Shown here piece after piece: positions 1-6,858 of a stretch of DNA of 9,706 bases (positions are counted from its first letter, which is position 1; each line of letters starts with the position of its first letter). Both the position numbers and the translations under genes were made by a program. The notes below the pieces were generated by a model. It searched no databases. It saw only the letters and a program-made list of their open reading frames with translations, and was not told the DNA's origin. Source of the stretch: Actinobacteria bacterium UBA2184 (GTDB taxonomy: Bacteria; Actinomycetota; Coriobacteriia; Anaerosomatales; Anaerosomataceae); assembly GCA_002328745.1 (NCBI GenBank), contig DCVQ01000022.1:1-9706 (forward strand), in the 5' to 3' direction.

Positions 1-42
1 CCCGAGTAGGGGAGCCGAACGGATAAGAAAGGATCATCACAG

Positions 43-798
43 ATGGCAGACATGGACCCCAAGAGCACGGAGACGACGGACGGGCTCTCCCGTCGGCAGT
101 TCGTCACCGGCGTCGGCGGCGCGGGACTCGGCGTTGTCGTGGGCGGCATGCTCGTCAAGGGCTTCTTCCTTCCCGAAGACGTCTACGCGGTGCCGGCCTC
201 GGAAGGCTACCTGCTCGTCGATACCAAGAAGTGCGCCGGCTGCGTGAGCTGCATGCTCGCATGCTCGATGGTGCACTCAGGCGAGAGCAACCTCTCGCTG
301 TCCCGCATCCAGATCCTGAACGACGTCTTCGCGGGCTTCCCGAACGGCGTCGTGCAGGAGCAGTGCCGTCAGTGCCCGCACCCGTACTGCGCTGAGGCCT
401 GCCCGACCGGAGCGATGCACGCGGACCCGGACAACGGCTACGCACGCACGGTCGACCAGGCCAAGTGCATCGGCTGCGAGCGTTGCGTCGAGGCCTGCCC
501 GTTCACGCCTTCGCGCGTGCAGTGGGACCCGAAGCAGCGCAAGGCCCAGAAGTGCGACCTGTGCAAGGACACCCCGTACATGTCGGCCGAGGGCGGCGCC
601 GGTGGCATGCAGGCATGCGTGGCGGTCTGCCCGCACGCGGCGATCACCTTCACCAAGGAGATCCCGGTCCAGGCCGACTCCGGTTACCAGGTGAATCTGC
701 GTACCCAGAACGGGACGTGGGCGGCCATGGGCTTCCCGACGAACGACGACGGCTCCGTCACGCCCGCCCCGGCCGCGGCTCCGGCTGCCGGTCACTAA
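43..798 (+). CDS. Tat-exported four-cluster [4Fe-4S] ferredoxin subunit, partner of AOR
   Basis: This is a 251-residue electron-transfer subunit of the DmsB/NrfC-like polyferredoxin type. It probably accepts electrons from the AOR encoded next. Sixteen cysteines in four groups can bind four [4Fe-4S] clusters: C64/C67/C70/C74, C108/C111/C116/C120, C142/C145/C148/C152 and C171/C174/C192/C196. The N-terminus carries a twin-arginine signal: SRRQF at residues 16-20, then a Gly/Val-rich hydrophobic stretch to about residue 43 and a possible cleavage site after A49 (V-Y-A). The tail, from about residue 235, is Ala/Pro-rich and low in complexity. The ATG at 43 follows AAAGGA (28-33) with 9 nt spacing; ATG 52 is an in-frame alternative and would keep the Tat motif. 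The gene is first in a same-strand cluster and lies 73 bp before the AOR gene. Family assignment and signal are clear; the partner and the side of the membrane are inferred. Confidence 0.94.
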   Translation: MADMDPKSTETTDGLSRRQFVTGVGGAGLGVVVGGMLVKGFFLPEDVYAVPASEGYLLVDTKKCAGCVSCMLACSMVHSGESNLSLSRIQILNDVFAGFPNGVVQEQCRQCPHPYCAEACPTGAMHADPDNGYARTVDQAKCIGCERCVEACPFTPSRVQWDPKQRKAQKCDLCKDTPYMSAEGGAGGMQACVAVCPHAAITFTKEIPVQADSGYQVNLRTQNGTWAAMGFPTNDDGSVTPAPAAAPAAGH

Positions 799-820
799 GC
801 ACCGAGACGACCACACGGGC

Positions 821-834
821 GCCGCGCGAGCGGC
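821..834 (+). promoter_or_regulatory. Small intercistronic hairpin between ferredoxin and AOR genes
   Basis: GCCGC (821-825) and GCGGC (830-834) form a perfect 5-bp stem closed by GCGA, a GNRA-type tetraloop. It lies in the 73-bp gap before the AOR gene and has no following T-run, so it is not an obvious intrinsic terminator. It could stabilise or process the transcript, but a stem this short is common in GC-rich DNA. Confidence 0.25.
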
Positions 835-857
835 TGTCTCACGGACTACGAAAGAGC

Positions 858-865
858 AGGAGGAA
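858..865 (+). promoter_or_regulatory. Ribosome binding site of the AOR gene
   Basis: AGGAGGAA lies 6 nt upstream of the ATG at 872. It is the strongest Shine-Dalgarno match in the AOR cluster and fixes this start, whose product opens MGAGYMGKILRIDLT as expected for AOR N-termini. A second ATG at 887 is in frame but further from the site. Confidence 0.8.
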
Positions 866-871
866 CGCCAC

Positions 872-2950
872 ATGGGCGCTGGGTACATGGGAAAGATCCT
901 GAGGATCGACCTCACGAACAAGAAGGTGTCGCACCTCGACACCAAGGATTATGAGGAGTACGGCGGCGGTCACGGCATGGGGTCCAAGATCTTCTGGGAC
1001 CTGTGCGAGGACAAGACCGTCAGCGGTTTCGACCCCAAGAACGTCATCACGATCATGGCGTCGCCGACGTCGGGCACGCTCGTCCCGTCCGCTTCGGGCC
1101 GCACCGAGGTCCAGGGCATCGGCGTGCAGGGCTACCCGTACGAGTGGTTCACCCGCAGCAACTTCGGCGGCCGCTTCTCCGGCCAGCTCAAGTTCGCGGG
1201 CTGGGACGGCATCGTCATCGAGGGCAAGGCCGAGAAGCCGGTGTGGGTCGACGTCCGCAACGACAAGGTCGAGATCAAGGACGCTGACGGCCTCTGGGGT
1301 CTCGACACGATCGAGACGCAGGAAGAGATCTGGCGCATCGTTCAGGGCGGCATGGGCGACGAATGGCGTGCGCTCGGTGGCGCCCAGGGCGACGGCCGCA
1401 CCACCCAGCGGCCCGCCGTTCTCACGATCGGCTCCGCCGGTGAGTCGATGAGCCGTACGGCCGCGCTCGTGCACGACGCCGGCAACGGCGCCGGCCAGGG
1501 CGGCTTCGGCGGCATCTGGGGCGCGAAGAACCTGAAGGCAATCAGCGTGATCGGCACGAACGGCGTCGAGATCGCCGACCCGAAGGCGCTCATGGATGCG
1601 CGCCTCTGGTCGATGCAGTGGGCCTCGGCCGGCCACCTGGCCGACTGGACCCCGCAGCCGATCGGCTCGATGTTCGGCGGCGCACCCTCCAGCACGATCG
1701 GTTACGCCGCTGGCGAGGGCGCACAGCCGATGGGTTGCATGGGCTGCATCAAGAACTGCCGCACCCGGTTCGCCTCGGGTTCGAGCAACGCGTCGTCGTG
1801 CGTGGACTACTACTTCTACCACGTGTACGACCAGGCCGCGCACGGCGGCTTCACGCAGCACCTGCAGGACGCCACCGACATGCTGCAGCGCTATGGCATC
1901 AACGCCTACATGGCCGAGTCGATCATCATCTGGCTCAACCATCTCCACACCGAGGGCGTCCTCGGCAAGGGCCTGGAGATCGACACGGATCTGAACTTCA
2001 ACAAGCTCGGCACGTCCGAGTTCGCGCGCGATCTGTTCGAGATGATGGTCAACAAGACCGACATCGGCGCCGATCTGCACGAGGGTCCGGCTCGCGCGGC
2101 CGTCAAGTGGGGCCGCTACGACCAGGACACCAAGAGCGGCATCCTGCCCCTGCAGGCCTGGGGCTATCCGCAGCACTACGATGCCCGTACCGAGGTCGAG
2201 TGGGGCTACGGCTCGCTCGTGGGCGACCGCGATATCAACGAGCACGACTTCAACACGCTTGTCTTCTGGGCGCCGTCGATCGCGGCACTGTTCGGCACCG
2301 AGCCGGAATGCTCGGCCGAGATGCTCTCCGAGATCATGGCCGAGAAGCTTGCACCGTACAACGACCCGATGATGATGGACTACAGCGATGAGGGCATCTA
2401 CTCGGAGTCGATGGCCAAGCTCGTCGCGTGGCACCGCCACTACACGCGCTACTACAAGCAGTCGCTGAGCTTCTGCGACTGGGCGTGGGGCGACTACTAC
2501 AACCCGTGGGCCGAGGACGGACGCGGCCTCACCGGTATCGGAGAGCCGAAGTTCTTCAACGCCGTCACCGGCAAGGACCAGAGCTTCGAAGAGGGCATGG
2601 AGATCGGCCGCAAGATCTGGAACCTCGACCGCGCGATCTGGGTCCTCCAGGGCCGCCATCGCGACGAGGAGCACTTCACCGACTACAACTACGAGGTCGG
2701 TTCGGTGCCCGGCTACACCACCTACGAGGTTCCGTACGTGGTGCCGCAGTATAAGAACGGCAAGTGGAGCTACGAGAGCGTCGTCGGCCGCACCCTGGAC
2801 CGCAGCGGCGTGGAGCAGTGGAAGGATCACTTCTACAAGGTCGAGGGCTGGGACCTCAAGACCGGCTGGCCGACCCGCAAGACGCTCGAGGAGCTCGGCC
2901 TGAAGGACGTGGCCGACGAGCTCGAGAGCAAGAACAAGCTCGGTGCGTAG
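872..2950 (+). CDS. Aldehyde ferredoxin oxidoreductase family protein (tungstopterin enzyme), divergent
   Basis: This is the 692-residue catalytic subunit. Family members oxidise aldehydes to carboxylic acids at a bis-pterin tungsten site and pass electrons through a [4Fe-4S] cluster. The N-terminal AOR domain (about 1-215) shows GKILRIDL, GGGHGMGSKIFWDL, SNFGGRFSGQLKFAGWDGI and GGFGGIWGAKNLKAI. The cluster ligands are C289/C292/C296 and, by position, C535, matching the family pattern of three clustered cysteines plus one distant one. The C-terminal domain has NAVTGKDQ, EIGRKIWNLDRAIWVLQG and a GWDLKTGWPT...LEELGL ending. The pterin motifs differ from the usual DxxGLD and DxxGLC: the corresponding segments read QRYGIN (339-344) and QSLSFC (530-535). 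The protein is longer than classical ~605-residue AORs. It has no signal peptide, whereas its ferredoxin partner has a Tat signal. Tungsten rather than molybdenum is inferred from family membership. Substrate is unknown. Confidence 0.96.
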   Translation: MGAGYMGKILRIDLTNKKVSHLDTKDYEEYGGGHGMGSKIFWDLCEDKTVSGFDPKNVITIMASPTSGTLVPSASGRTEVQGIGVQGYPYEWFTRSNFGGRFSGQLKFAGWDGIVIEGKAEKPVWVDVRNDKVEIKDADGLWGLDTIETQEEIWRIVQGGMGDEWRALGGAQGDGRTTQRPAVLTIGSAGESMSRTAALVHDAGNGAGQGGFGGIWGAKNLKAISVIGTNGVEIADPKALMDARLWSMQWASAGHLADWTPQPIGSMFGGAPSSTIGYAAGEGAQPMGCMGCIKNCRTRFASGSSNASSCVDYYFYHVYDQAAHGGFTQHLQDATDMLQRYGINAYMAESIIIWLNHLHTEGVLGKGLEIDTDLNFNKLGTSEFARDLFEMMVNKTDIGADLHEGPARAAVKWGRYDQDTKSGILPLQAWGYPQHYDARTEVEWGYGSLVGDRDINEHDFNTLVFWAPSIAALFGTEPECSAEMLSEIMAEKLAPYNDPMMMDYSDEGIYSESMAKLVAWHRHYTRYYKQSLSFCDWAWGDYYNPWAEDGRGLTGIGEPKFFNAVTGKDQSFEEGMEIGRKIWNLDRAIWVLQGRHRDEEHFTDYNYEVGSVPGYTTYEVPYVVPQYKNGKWSYESVVGRTLDRSGVEQWKDHFYKVEGWDLKTGWPTRKTLEELGLKDVADELESKNKLGA

Positions 2951-2951
2951 C

Positions 2952-2956
2952 GGAGG
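2952..2956 (+). promoter_or_regulatory. Ribosome binding site deciding the start of the orphan gene
   Basis: GGAGG begins two bases after the AOR stop codon. It is 7 nt from GTG 2964 (good spacing) but only 1 nt from ATG 2958 (too close), and it lies downstream of GTG 2943. The GTG at 2964 is therefore preferred. The arrangement points to tight translational coupling with the AOR gene. Confidence 0.65.
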
Positions 2957-2963
2957 TATGGGA

Positions 2964-3371
2964 GTGATCGCAGAACTCACCCAACCGTCGGCTGAGCTGA
3001 CCGGGCGCCTGAGGCGCACGGTCAGCGAGCCGGAGCGGCTGACAGGGCTCAAGATGTCGGTGATGGGCGGATCCAACCCCGTCGCGCTGTACAGCCTGCC
3101 TTCAGTCGCGAGCTTCCTCAAGATCGGCACGTACGAGGAGGCGATCCGGCCGAACAACCAGGAGACGATCGGGTACATCGATCTTGGTGCGCTCGAGACC
3201 TGGGTACGCGAGGTGCTCGGCGACGAAGAGCTGGCCGACGCCATCAAGGCAGAGGTCGCGCTCGGCGAGCCGTACGGCAAGGTCGCACCCCGGGTGCGCG
3301 AGCTCCTGCAGCTGCGTTCGCTGCAGGTAGCGCCGTCGGCCGAAGCGGCCGATGCCGGGAACGAAGAGTAG
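2964..3371 (+). CDS. Small soluble orphan protein of the AOR cluster, function unknown
   Basis: This 135-residue protein does not match any family I recognise. It has no cysteine, membrane segment, signal peptide or cofactor motif. The middle reads as a compact fold rich in Ile/Leu/Glu (about residues 30-118), with ALYSLPSVASFLKIGTYEEA followed by RPNNQETIGYIDLGALETW. A charged helical stretch GEPYGKVAPRVRELLQLR comes next, then an Ala/Glu-rich disordered tail. The gene starts 13 bp after the AOR stop with a well-placed GGAGG; alternatives are GTG 2943, overlapping the AOR stop, and ATG 2958. Sitting between AOR and a radical SAM gene, it could be a maturation chaperone, an accessory subunit or a regulatory partner. 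None of these roles is shown by sequence. Codon use matches its neighbours, so I believe it is a real gene. Confidence 0.85.
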   Translation: MIAELTQPSAELTGRLRRTVSEPERLTGLKMSVMGGSNPVALYSLPSVASFLKIGTYEEAIRPNNQETIGYIDLGALETWVREVLGDEELADAIKAEVALGEPYGKVAPRVRELLQLRSLQVAPSAEAADAGNEE

Positions 3372-3372
3372 C

Positions 3373-3387
3373 GCGCTGTTACAGCGC
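3373..3387 (+). promoter_or_regulatory. Perfect inverted repeat between orphan and radical SAM genes
   Basis: GCGCTG-TTA-CAGCGC (6-bp stem, 3-nt loop; the arms extend to 7 bp if T/A next to the centre is counted) starts two bases after the orphan stop codon and ends 20 bases before the radical SAM ATG. There is no T-run after it. It could be an intercistronic processing or stability element, or a partial terminator that lowers expression of the last gene. The sequence shows only the dyad; the role is inferred. Confidence 0.35.
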
Positions 3388-3407
3388 ATGGATGTAGGCG
3401 AGACCTG

Positions 3408-4694
3408 ATGGACGTGACGCTCGTCAACGCGCCGGTACGACTGCGCAACGAGCATGCTCGATTGAGCCCGCCATTGGGTCTCGCCTACATCGCGTCCGCG
3501 CTCATGGGCGCGGGCTTCACCGCGAGCGCCATCGACTTCAACGTGAGCGGTCTCAACCTGCGGCGGGTGGACAGTTTCCTGAAGCTCGACAAGCCCGCTA
3601 TCGTCGGCATCTCGGCGATGACAGAGACCTATCCGCAGGCGCTCGAGATCGCACGCCGCATCAAGGAGACCGCGCCCGAGACCGTCGTGGTGCTTGGCGG
3701 CGCGCACCCCACGATCCTGCCCGAGGAGGTCCTCGCCGAGGAGGCGGTGGACTTCGTCGTCGTGGGGCCGGGCGAGGACGCGATGGTCGCCCTCGCGAAG
3801 AACGTCGTGCGCGGCGAAGGGTCGCTCGGCGACATCCGCGGCCTCGGTTTCGTGTTCGATGGCGGCATGCACGTGAACGAGCGCGCCGAGCTGGCGCACC
3901 CCGACACGCTGCCGCGCCCGGCGCGGTGGCTGTTTCCCACGGACTTCTATCACGACAAGTGGAACGTGCTCACCGCGACGGGCAGCTGCCCGTACCGCTG
4001 CCCCTTCTGCTCGGCCTCGTCGCTGTGGCAGGGTCGCCGGCGCATGCGGAGCACCGAGAGCATCGTGGCCGAGATCGCCGACCTGTGGCGCGACCACGGC
4101 GTTGACCAGGTCTTCTTCACCGACGACATCTTCACGCTCAACCGCCGCTGGGTGGGGGAGCTGCTGGAGGCGCTCTCGGGACTCGAGCATCCGGTGCAGT
4201 GGGGGTGCGCCACCCGCGTGGACCTCGTAGACGCCGAGCTGATCGCCGGGATGGCGGCTGCCGGCTGCACGGGCATCCAGTTCGGCGTGGAGTCGGGGTC
4301 GCAGACCATCCTCGACTCGGTGAAGGGCATCGAGAAGCGGCAGGTGCTCGATGCGGTGAAGGCCTCGGTGGCCGCGGGCATCGACGCAGTGTGCTCGTTC
4401 ATGGTGCCGTTCCCCGACGACACGGCCGAGACGCTCGCCGAGAGCCTCGCGTTCATGCGCGAGGTGCACGAGGCAGGCGCCCGGATCTACCTCTCGTACA
4501 CGTGCCCGTATCCCGGCACGATGTTCTACGAGAAGGCGGACGAGCTCGGGCTCACCATCCTCTCGGAGGACTGGGGCGAGTTCGACGCCAAGCACGTGGT
4601 CATCGCGACGCGCTCGCTTACGGCCGAGCAGGTCACGGCCGCCGCCGAAGGCATGGCGGCCGACCTCGGCATGAAGCGAAGCGAGATGGCCTAG
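3408..4694 (+). CDS. B12-binding domain radical SAM protein (class B type)
   Basis: This 428-residue enzyme carries an N-terminal cobalamin-binding Rossmann-like domain (about 1-150) and a radical SAM barrel (about 185-400). The B12 domain shows the family's opening (SPPLGLAYIASAL), LGGAHPT at 96-102 and a VVGPGEDA segment. It has no DxHxxG histidine motif, as is common for BchE/methylthiotransferase-like relatives. The [4Fe-4S]/SAM motif CxxxCxxC is C194/C198/C201. Further barrel motifs are FFTDDIF (236-242) and GVESG (293-297). Such enzymes use a 5'-deoxyadenosyl radical, often with methylcobalamin, for methylation or rearrangement of unactivated carbons. The gene closes the AOR cluster, 36 bp after the orphan gene. 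AOR genes elsewhere can have a radical SAM neighbour (cmo beside Pyrococcus aor), so a role in AOR cofactor or protein modification is possible but unproven. The ribosome binding site is weak (TAGGCGAG, 3395-3402). Confidence 0.94.
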   Translation: MDVTLVNAPVRLRNEHARLSPPLGLAYIASALMGAGFTASAIDFNVSGLNLRRVDSFLKLDKPAIVGISAMTETYPQALEIARRIKETAPETVVVLGGAHPTILPEEVLAEEAVDFVVVGPGEDAMVALAKNVVRGEGSLGDIRGLGFVFDGGMHVNERAELAHPDTLPRPARWLFPTDFYHDKWNVLTATGSCPYRCPFCSASSLWQGRRRMRSTESIVAEIADLWRDHGVDQVFFTDDIFTLNRRWVGELLEALSGLEHPVQWGCATRVDLVDAELIAGMAAAGCTGIQFGVESGSQTILDSVKGIEKRQVLDAVKASVAAGIDAVCSFMVPFPDDTAETLAESLAFMREVHEAGARIYLSYTCPYPGTMFYEKADELGLTILSEDWGEFDAKHVVIATRSLTAEQVTAAAEGMAADLGMKRSEMA

Positions 4695-4712
4695 CGGCGC
4701 GCGGCGCGGCTC

Positions 4713-6818
4713 TCAGCTTTCGGGCCGCCAGCGCCGCAGCAGCTGCGCATTGGCGGCCACGATCACCGTGCTCGCCGACATGAGGATCGCGCCGACCGCG
4801 GGCGACAGCAGGATGCCCCGGGATGCGAGCAGCCCGGCCGCGAGCGGGATGGCGATGATGTTGTAGCCCGCCGCCCACCAGAGGTTCTGCACCATCTTGC
4901 GGTAGGTGGCGCGGCTGAGAGACACGATGCTGGCGATGTCGCGCGGATCGGAGCGCACGAGCACCACGTCGCCCGCCTCGACCGCCACCTCGGTGCCCGC
5001 GCCGATGGCGATCCCCACGTCCGCCGTTGCGAGCGCGGGCGCGTCGTTCACGCCGTCGCCGACCATCGCCACGTGCCGTCCCTCGGCCTGCAGCTTCGCG
5101 ATCTCGGCCGCCTTGCCTTCGGGCAGCACGCCGGCGAGCACCCGGTCGATGCCGAGCTGGTCGGCCACAGCCCGCGCCACGGCCTCGCTGTCCCCGGTGA
5201 GCATCGCGACCTCGATGCCTGCGGCGTGGAGGAGATCGATCGCCTCGCGCGACTCGGGCCGCACAGCGTCCGCGATCGCGAAGAGCGCGCGCACCCGCCC
5301 ATCGCCGAGAAGGAAGACGACCGAGCGGCCCGCCGCATCCGAGCGCTCGTACGCCTGCCGGAGCTCTTCCGGGAGCTCGATGCCGGTGTCGGCGAGGAGC
5401 GCAGGGCCGCCGACCGACACCTCGGCACCCTCCACCGTCGCCCGCACGCCCCGGCCGGGGAGCGCCGAGAAGCCGTGCGCTTCGGGCATCGTGAGGCCCG
5501 CGTCGCCGGCCCGCAGGGCGATCGCGCGCGCCACGGGGTGTTCCGAGTCGCGCTCGACTGAGGCGGCGAGACGGAGCGCCTCGTCCTCGGAGAGGGTCGC
5601 GTCGGTCGCGACCTCGATGACGCGATGCTCGGCTAAGGTGAGCGTCCCGGTCTTGTCGAAGACGACCACATCGAGCGAGCGCGCCTCCTCGAGCCCGCGG
5701 CGGTCGCGGACGAGGAGCCCGTGCCGGGCGCCGAGCGTGGTTGAGATCGCCACCACGAGCGGGATGGCGAGACCCAGCGCGTGCGGGCACGCGATGACCA
5801 GCACGGTCACGACGCGCTCCACCACGTGCGCCCAGTCCGCCCCGCCTGCGGCCCAGGCGATGGCGGTGACGATGGCGGCGCCGATCGCCACGAACGTGAG
5901 CAGGCGGGCCGCCCGGTCGGCGAGGTCCTGTGCGCGCGAGCGCGACGCCTGGGCGCCCGCGACCAGCCGCATGATGCCCGCGAGCGCGGTGGCGTCCCCG
6001 GTGCGGGTGACGCGGACGCGCAGCGAGCCGTTCCCGTTGACGGTGCCCGCGATGACGGCGTCCCCGGGCGCCTTGTCCGCGGGCCGCGACTCGCCGGTGA
6101 TCATCGACTCGTCGAGGGCGCTCTCGCCCTCGGCGACCTCGCCATCGGCGGGGACGCGCGCGCCCGGACGTACGAGCACCACGTCTTCCGCCGAGAGCGC
6201 CGAGACGGGCACCTCTTGCGGCGTGCCGTCAGGGCCGAGACGCACGGCCGTGTCGGGCAGCAGTCTGGCAAGCTCGGCCAGGGCGCCTTTGGCCTGCGCG
6301 ATCGAGCGCATCTCGATCCAGTGGCCGAGCAGCATGATCGTGACGAGCGTCGCGAGCTCCCACCACAGGTCGCCGCCGGGCAGTCCCAGGGTGACGGCGA
6401 GGCTGAACGCGAAGGCGACCGAGATCGCGAGCGAGATGAGCGTCATCATCCCGGGGACGCGATCGCGCAGCTCGCCGGCCGCGCCGCGGAGGAACGGCAG
6501 CCCGCCGTACGCGAAGACGATAGTGCCGAAGACCGCCGGTATGTATGCGGCGCCGGGCACGCGGGGGGCGGTGAAGCCGAGCCAGTGCTGCACCATCTCC
6601 GACCACACGAGCGTCGGGATGCTGAGGGCGAGTGTCAGCCAGAACCGGTCGCGGAACATCGCGACGCTGTGGCCTTCGTGACGGTCGTGGCCGGCGGTCT
6701 CGCCGTGGCCCGCAGCCTCGCCATGCCCGGCGGCCTCGCCGTGGCCCTCAAGTGACGTGTCGTGCGCGTGCGCTTCATGCTCCGGCGCAGGCGCGGCGTG
6801 ATGATCGTGTTCGTCCAC
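4713..6818 (-). CDS. copB: CopB-type P1B-3 heavy-metal ATPase (Cu/Ag exporter)
   Basis: This 701-residue membrane ATPase exports copper or silver. Catalytic motifs are complete: actuator TGES (241-244), phosphorylation site DKTGTLT starting at D388, SEHP in the nucleotide domain, and MVGDGVND (585-592). The metal site is C344-P-H346 in TM6. This CPH form, with NLWWAAGYN in TM7 and MSASTVIVAANA in TM8, is the signature of subgroup P1B-3 (CopB) as opposed to CPC-type CopA. About eight membrane helices are visible. The N-terminus has no CxxC heavy-metal-associated domain. It has a histidine-rich tail with 12 His in the first 50 residues, including a three-fold HGEAAG-like repeat. The GTG start at 6818 lies after a modest AAGGCGG; the next good in-frame start (Met54) would lose the metal-binding tail. 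The gene is convergent with the radical SAM gene and 104 bp downstream of the lipoprotein gene. No copper chaperone or regulator gene is in view. Confidence 0.96.
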   Translation of the reverse strand: MDEHDHHAAPAPEHEAHAHDTSLEGHGEAAGHGEAAGHGETAGHDRHEGHSVAMFRDRFWLTLALSIPTLVWSEMVQHWLGFTAPRVPGAAYIPAVFGTIVFAYGGLPFLRGAAGELRDRVPGMMTLISLAISVAFAFSLAVTLGLPGGDLWWELATLVTIMLLGHWIEMRSIAQAKGALAELARLLPDTAVRLGPDGTPQEVPVSALSAEDVVLVRPGARVPADGEVAEGESALDESMITGESRPADKAPGDAVIAGTVNGNGSLRVRVTRTGDATALAGIMRLVAGAQASRSRAQDLADRAARLLTFVAIGAAIVTAIAWAAGGADWAHVVERVVTVLVIACPHALGLAIPLVVAISTTLGARHGLLVRDRRGLEEARSLDVVVFDKTGTLTLAEHRVIEVATDATLSEDEALRLAASVERDSEHPVARAIALRAGDAGLTMPEAHGFSALPGRGVRATVEGAEVSVGGPALLADTGIELPEELRQAYERSDAAGRSVVFLLGDGRVRALFAIADAVRPESREAIDLLHAAGIEVAMLTGDSEAVARAVADQLGIDRVLAGVLPEGKAAEIAKLQAEGRHVAMVGDGVNDAPALATADVGIAIGAGTEVAVEAGDVVLVRSDPRDIASIVSLSRATYRKMVQNLWWAAGYNIIAIPLAAGLLASRGILLSPAVGAILMSASTVIVAANAQLLRRWRPES
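6693..6746 (-). repeat. 18-bp tandem repeat (3 units) coding the His-rich tail of CopB
   Basis: Three consecutive 18-bp units read on the minus strand encode GHGEAA, GHGEAA and GHGETA (CopB residues 25-42), followed by a partial GHDRHEGH. The DNA units differ by only a few bases, so they arose by duplication and could vary in number between strains. Each unit adds one histidine to the presumed metal-binding tail. Confidence 0.85.
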
Positions 6819-6841
6819 GGCGCCGCCTTAGAGAGAGGTGC

Positions 6842-6858
6842 GTATCTCTCCTAGATAC
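6842..6858 (-). promoter_or_regulatory. Candidate operator dyad upstream of copB
   Basis: GTATCT-N5-AGATAC is a perfect 6-bp inverted repeat, centred about 32 bp upstream of the GTG at 6818. On the minus strand a weak -35-like TTGTCG (6866-6871) lies upstream, and a -10-like GATACG (6841-6846) overlaps the near half of the dyad, with a long 19-bp spacer. A second, overlapping dyad (GAGAGA 6831-6836 with TCTCTC 6845-6850) could fold in the leader RNA. The position suits a metal-responsive repressor or activator, but the sequence does not match a consensus I can name. Confidence 0.4.

Noticed and set aside
3388..3408. Six-codon mini-frame ATG GAT GTA GGC GAG ACC TGA whose stop overlaps the radical SAM ATG (TGATG)
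   Set aside because: No ribosome binding site before it and too short to judge; probably coincidence, though coupling cannot be ruled out.
839..3448. An 869-codon open frame on the minus strand, opposite the AOR and orphan genes
   Set aside because: Its product is a low-complexity Ala/Val/Arg/Leu/Asp mix with no recognisable domain, and it is exactly antisense to genes with clear family motifs. Long antisense open frames are expected in GC-rich codon usage.
3102..4595. A 497-codon open frame on the minus strand, opposite the radical SAM gene
   Set aside because: Antisense to CxxxCxxC and B12-domain coding sequence; composition is His/Arg/Val/Glu-rich without motifs.
4694..4737. GC-rich inverted repeat (GCGGCGC 4701-4707 with GCGCCGC 4731-4737) at the convergent gene ends, as a possible shared terminator
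   Set aside because: The loop is 23 nt, the copB end is inside it, and there is no T-run on either strand; such repeats arise easily in this base composition.
4906..6681. A 591-codon open frame on the plus strand, opposite copB
   Set aside because: The product is Ser/Ala/Thr/Arg-rich with no domain, while the opposite strand has all P-type ATPase motifs in order.
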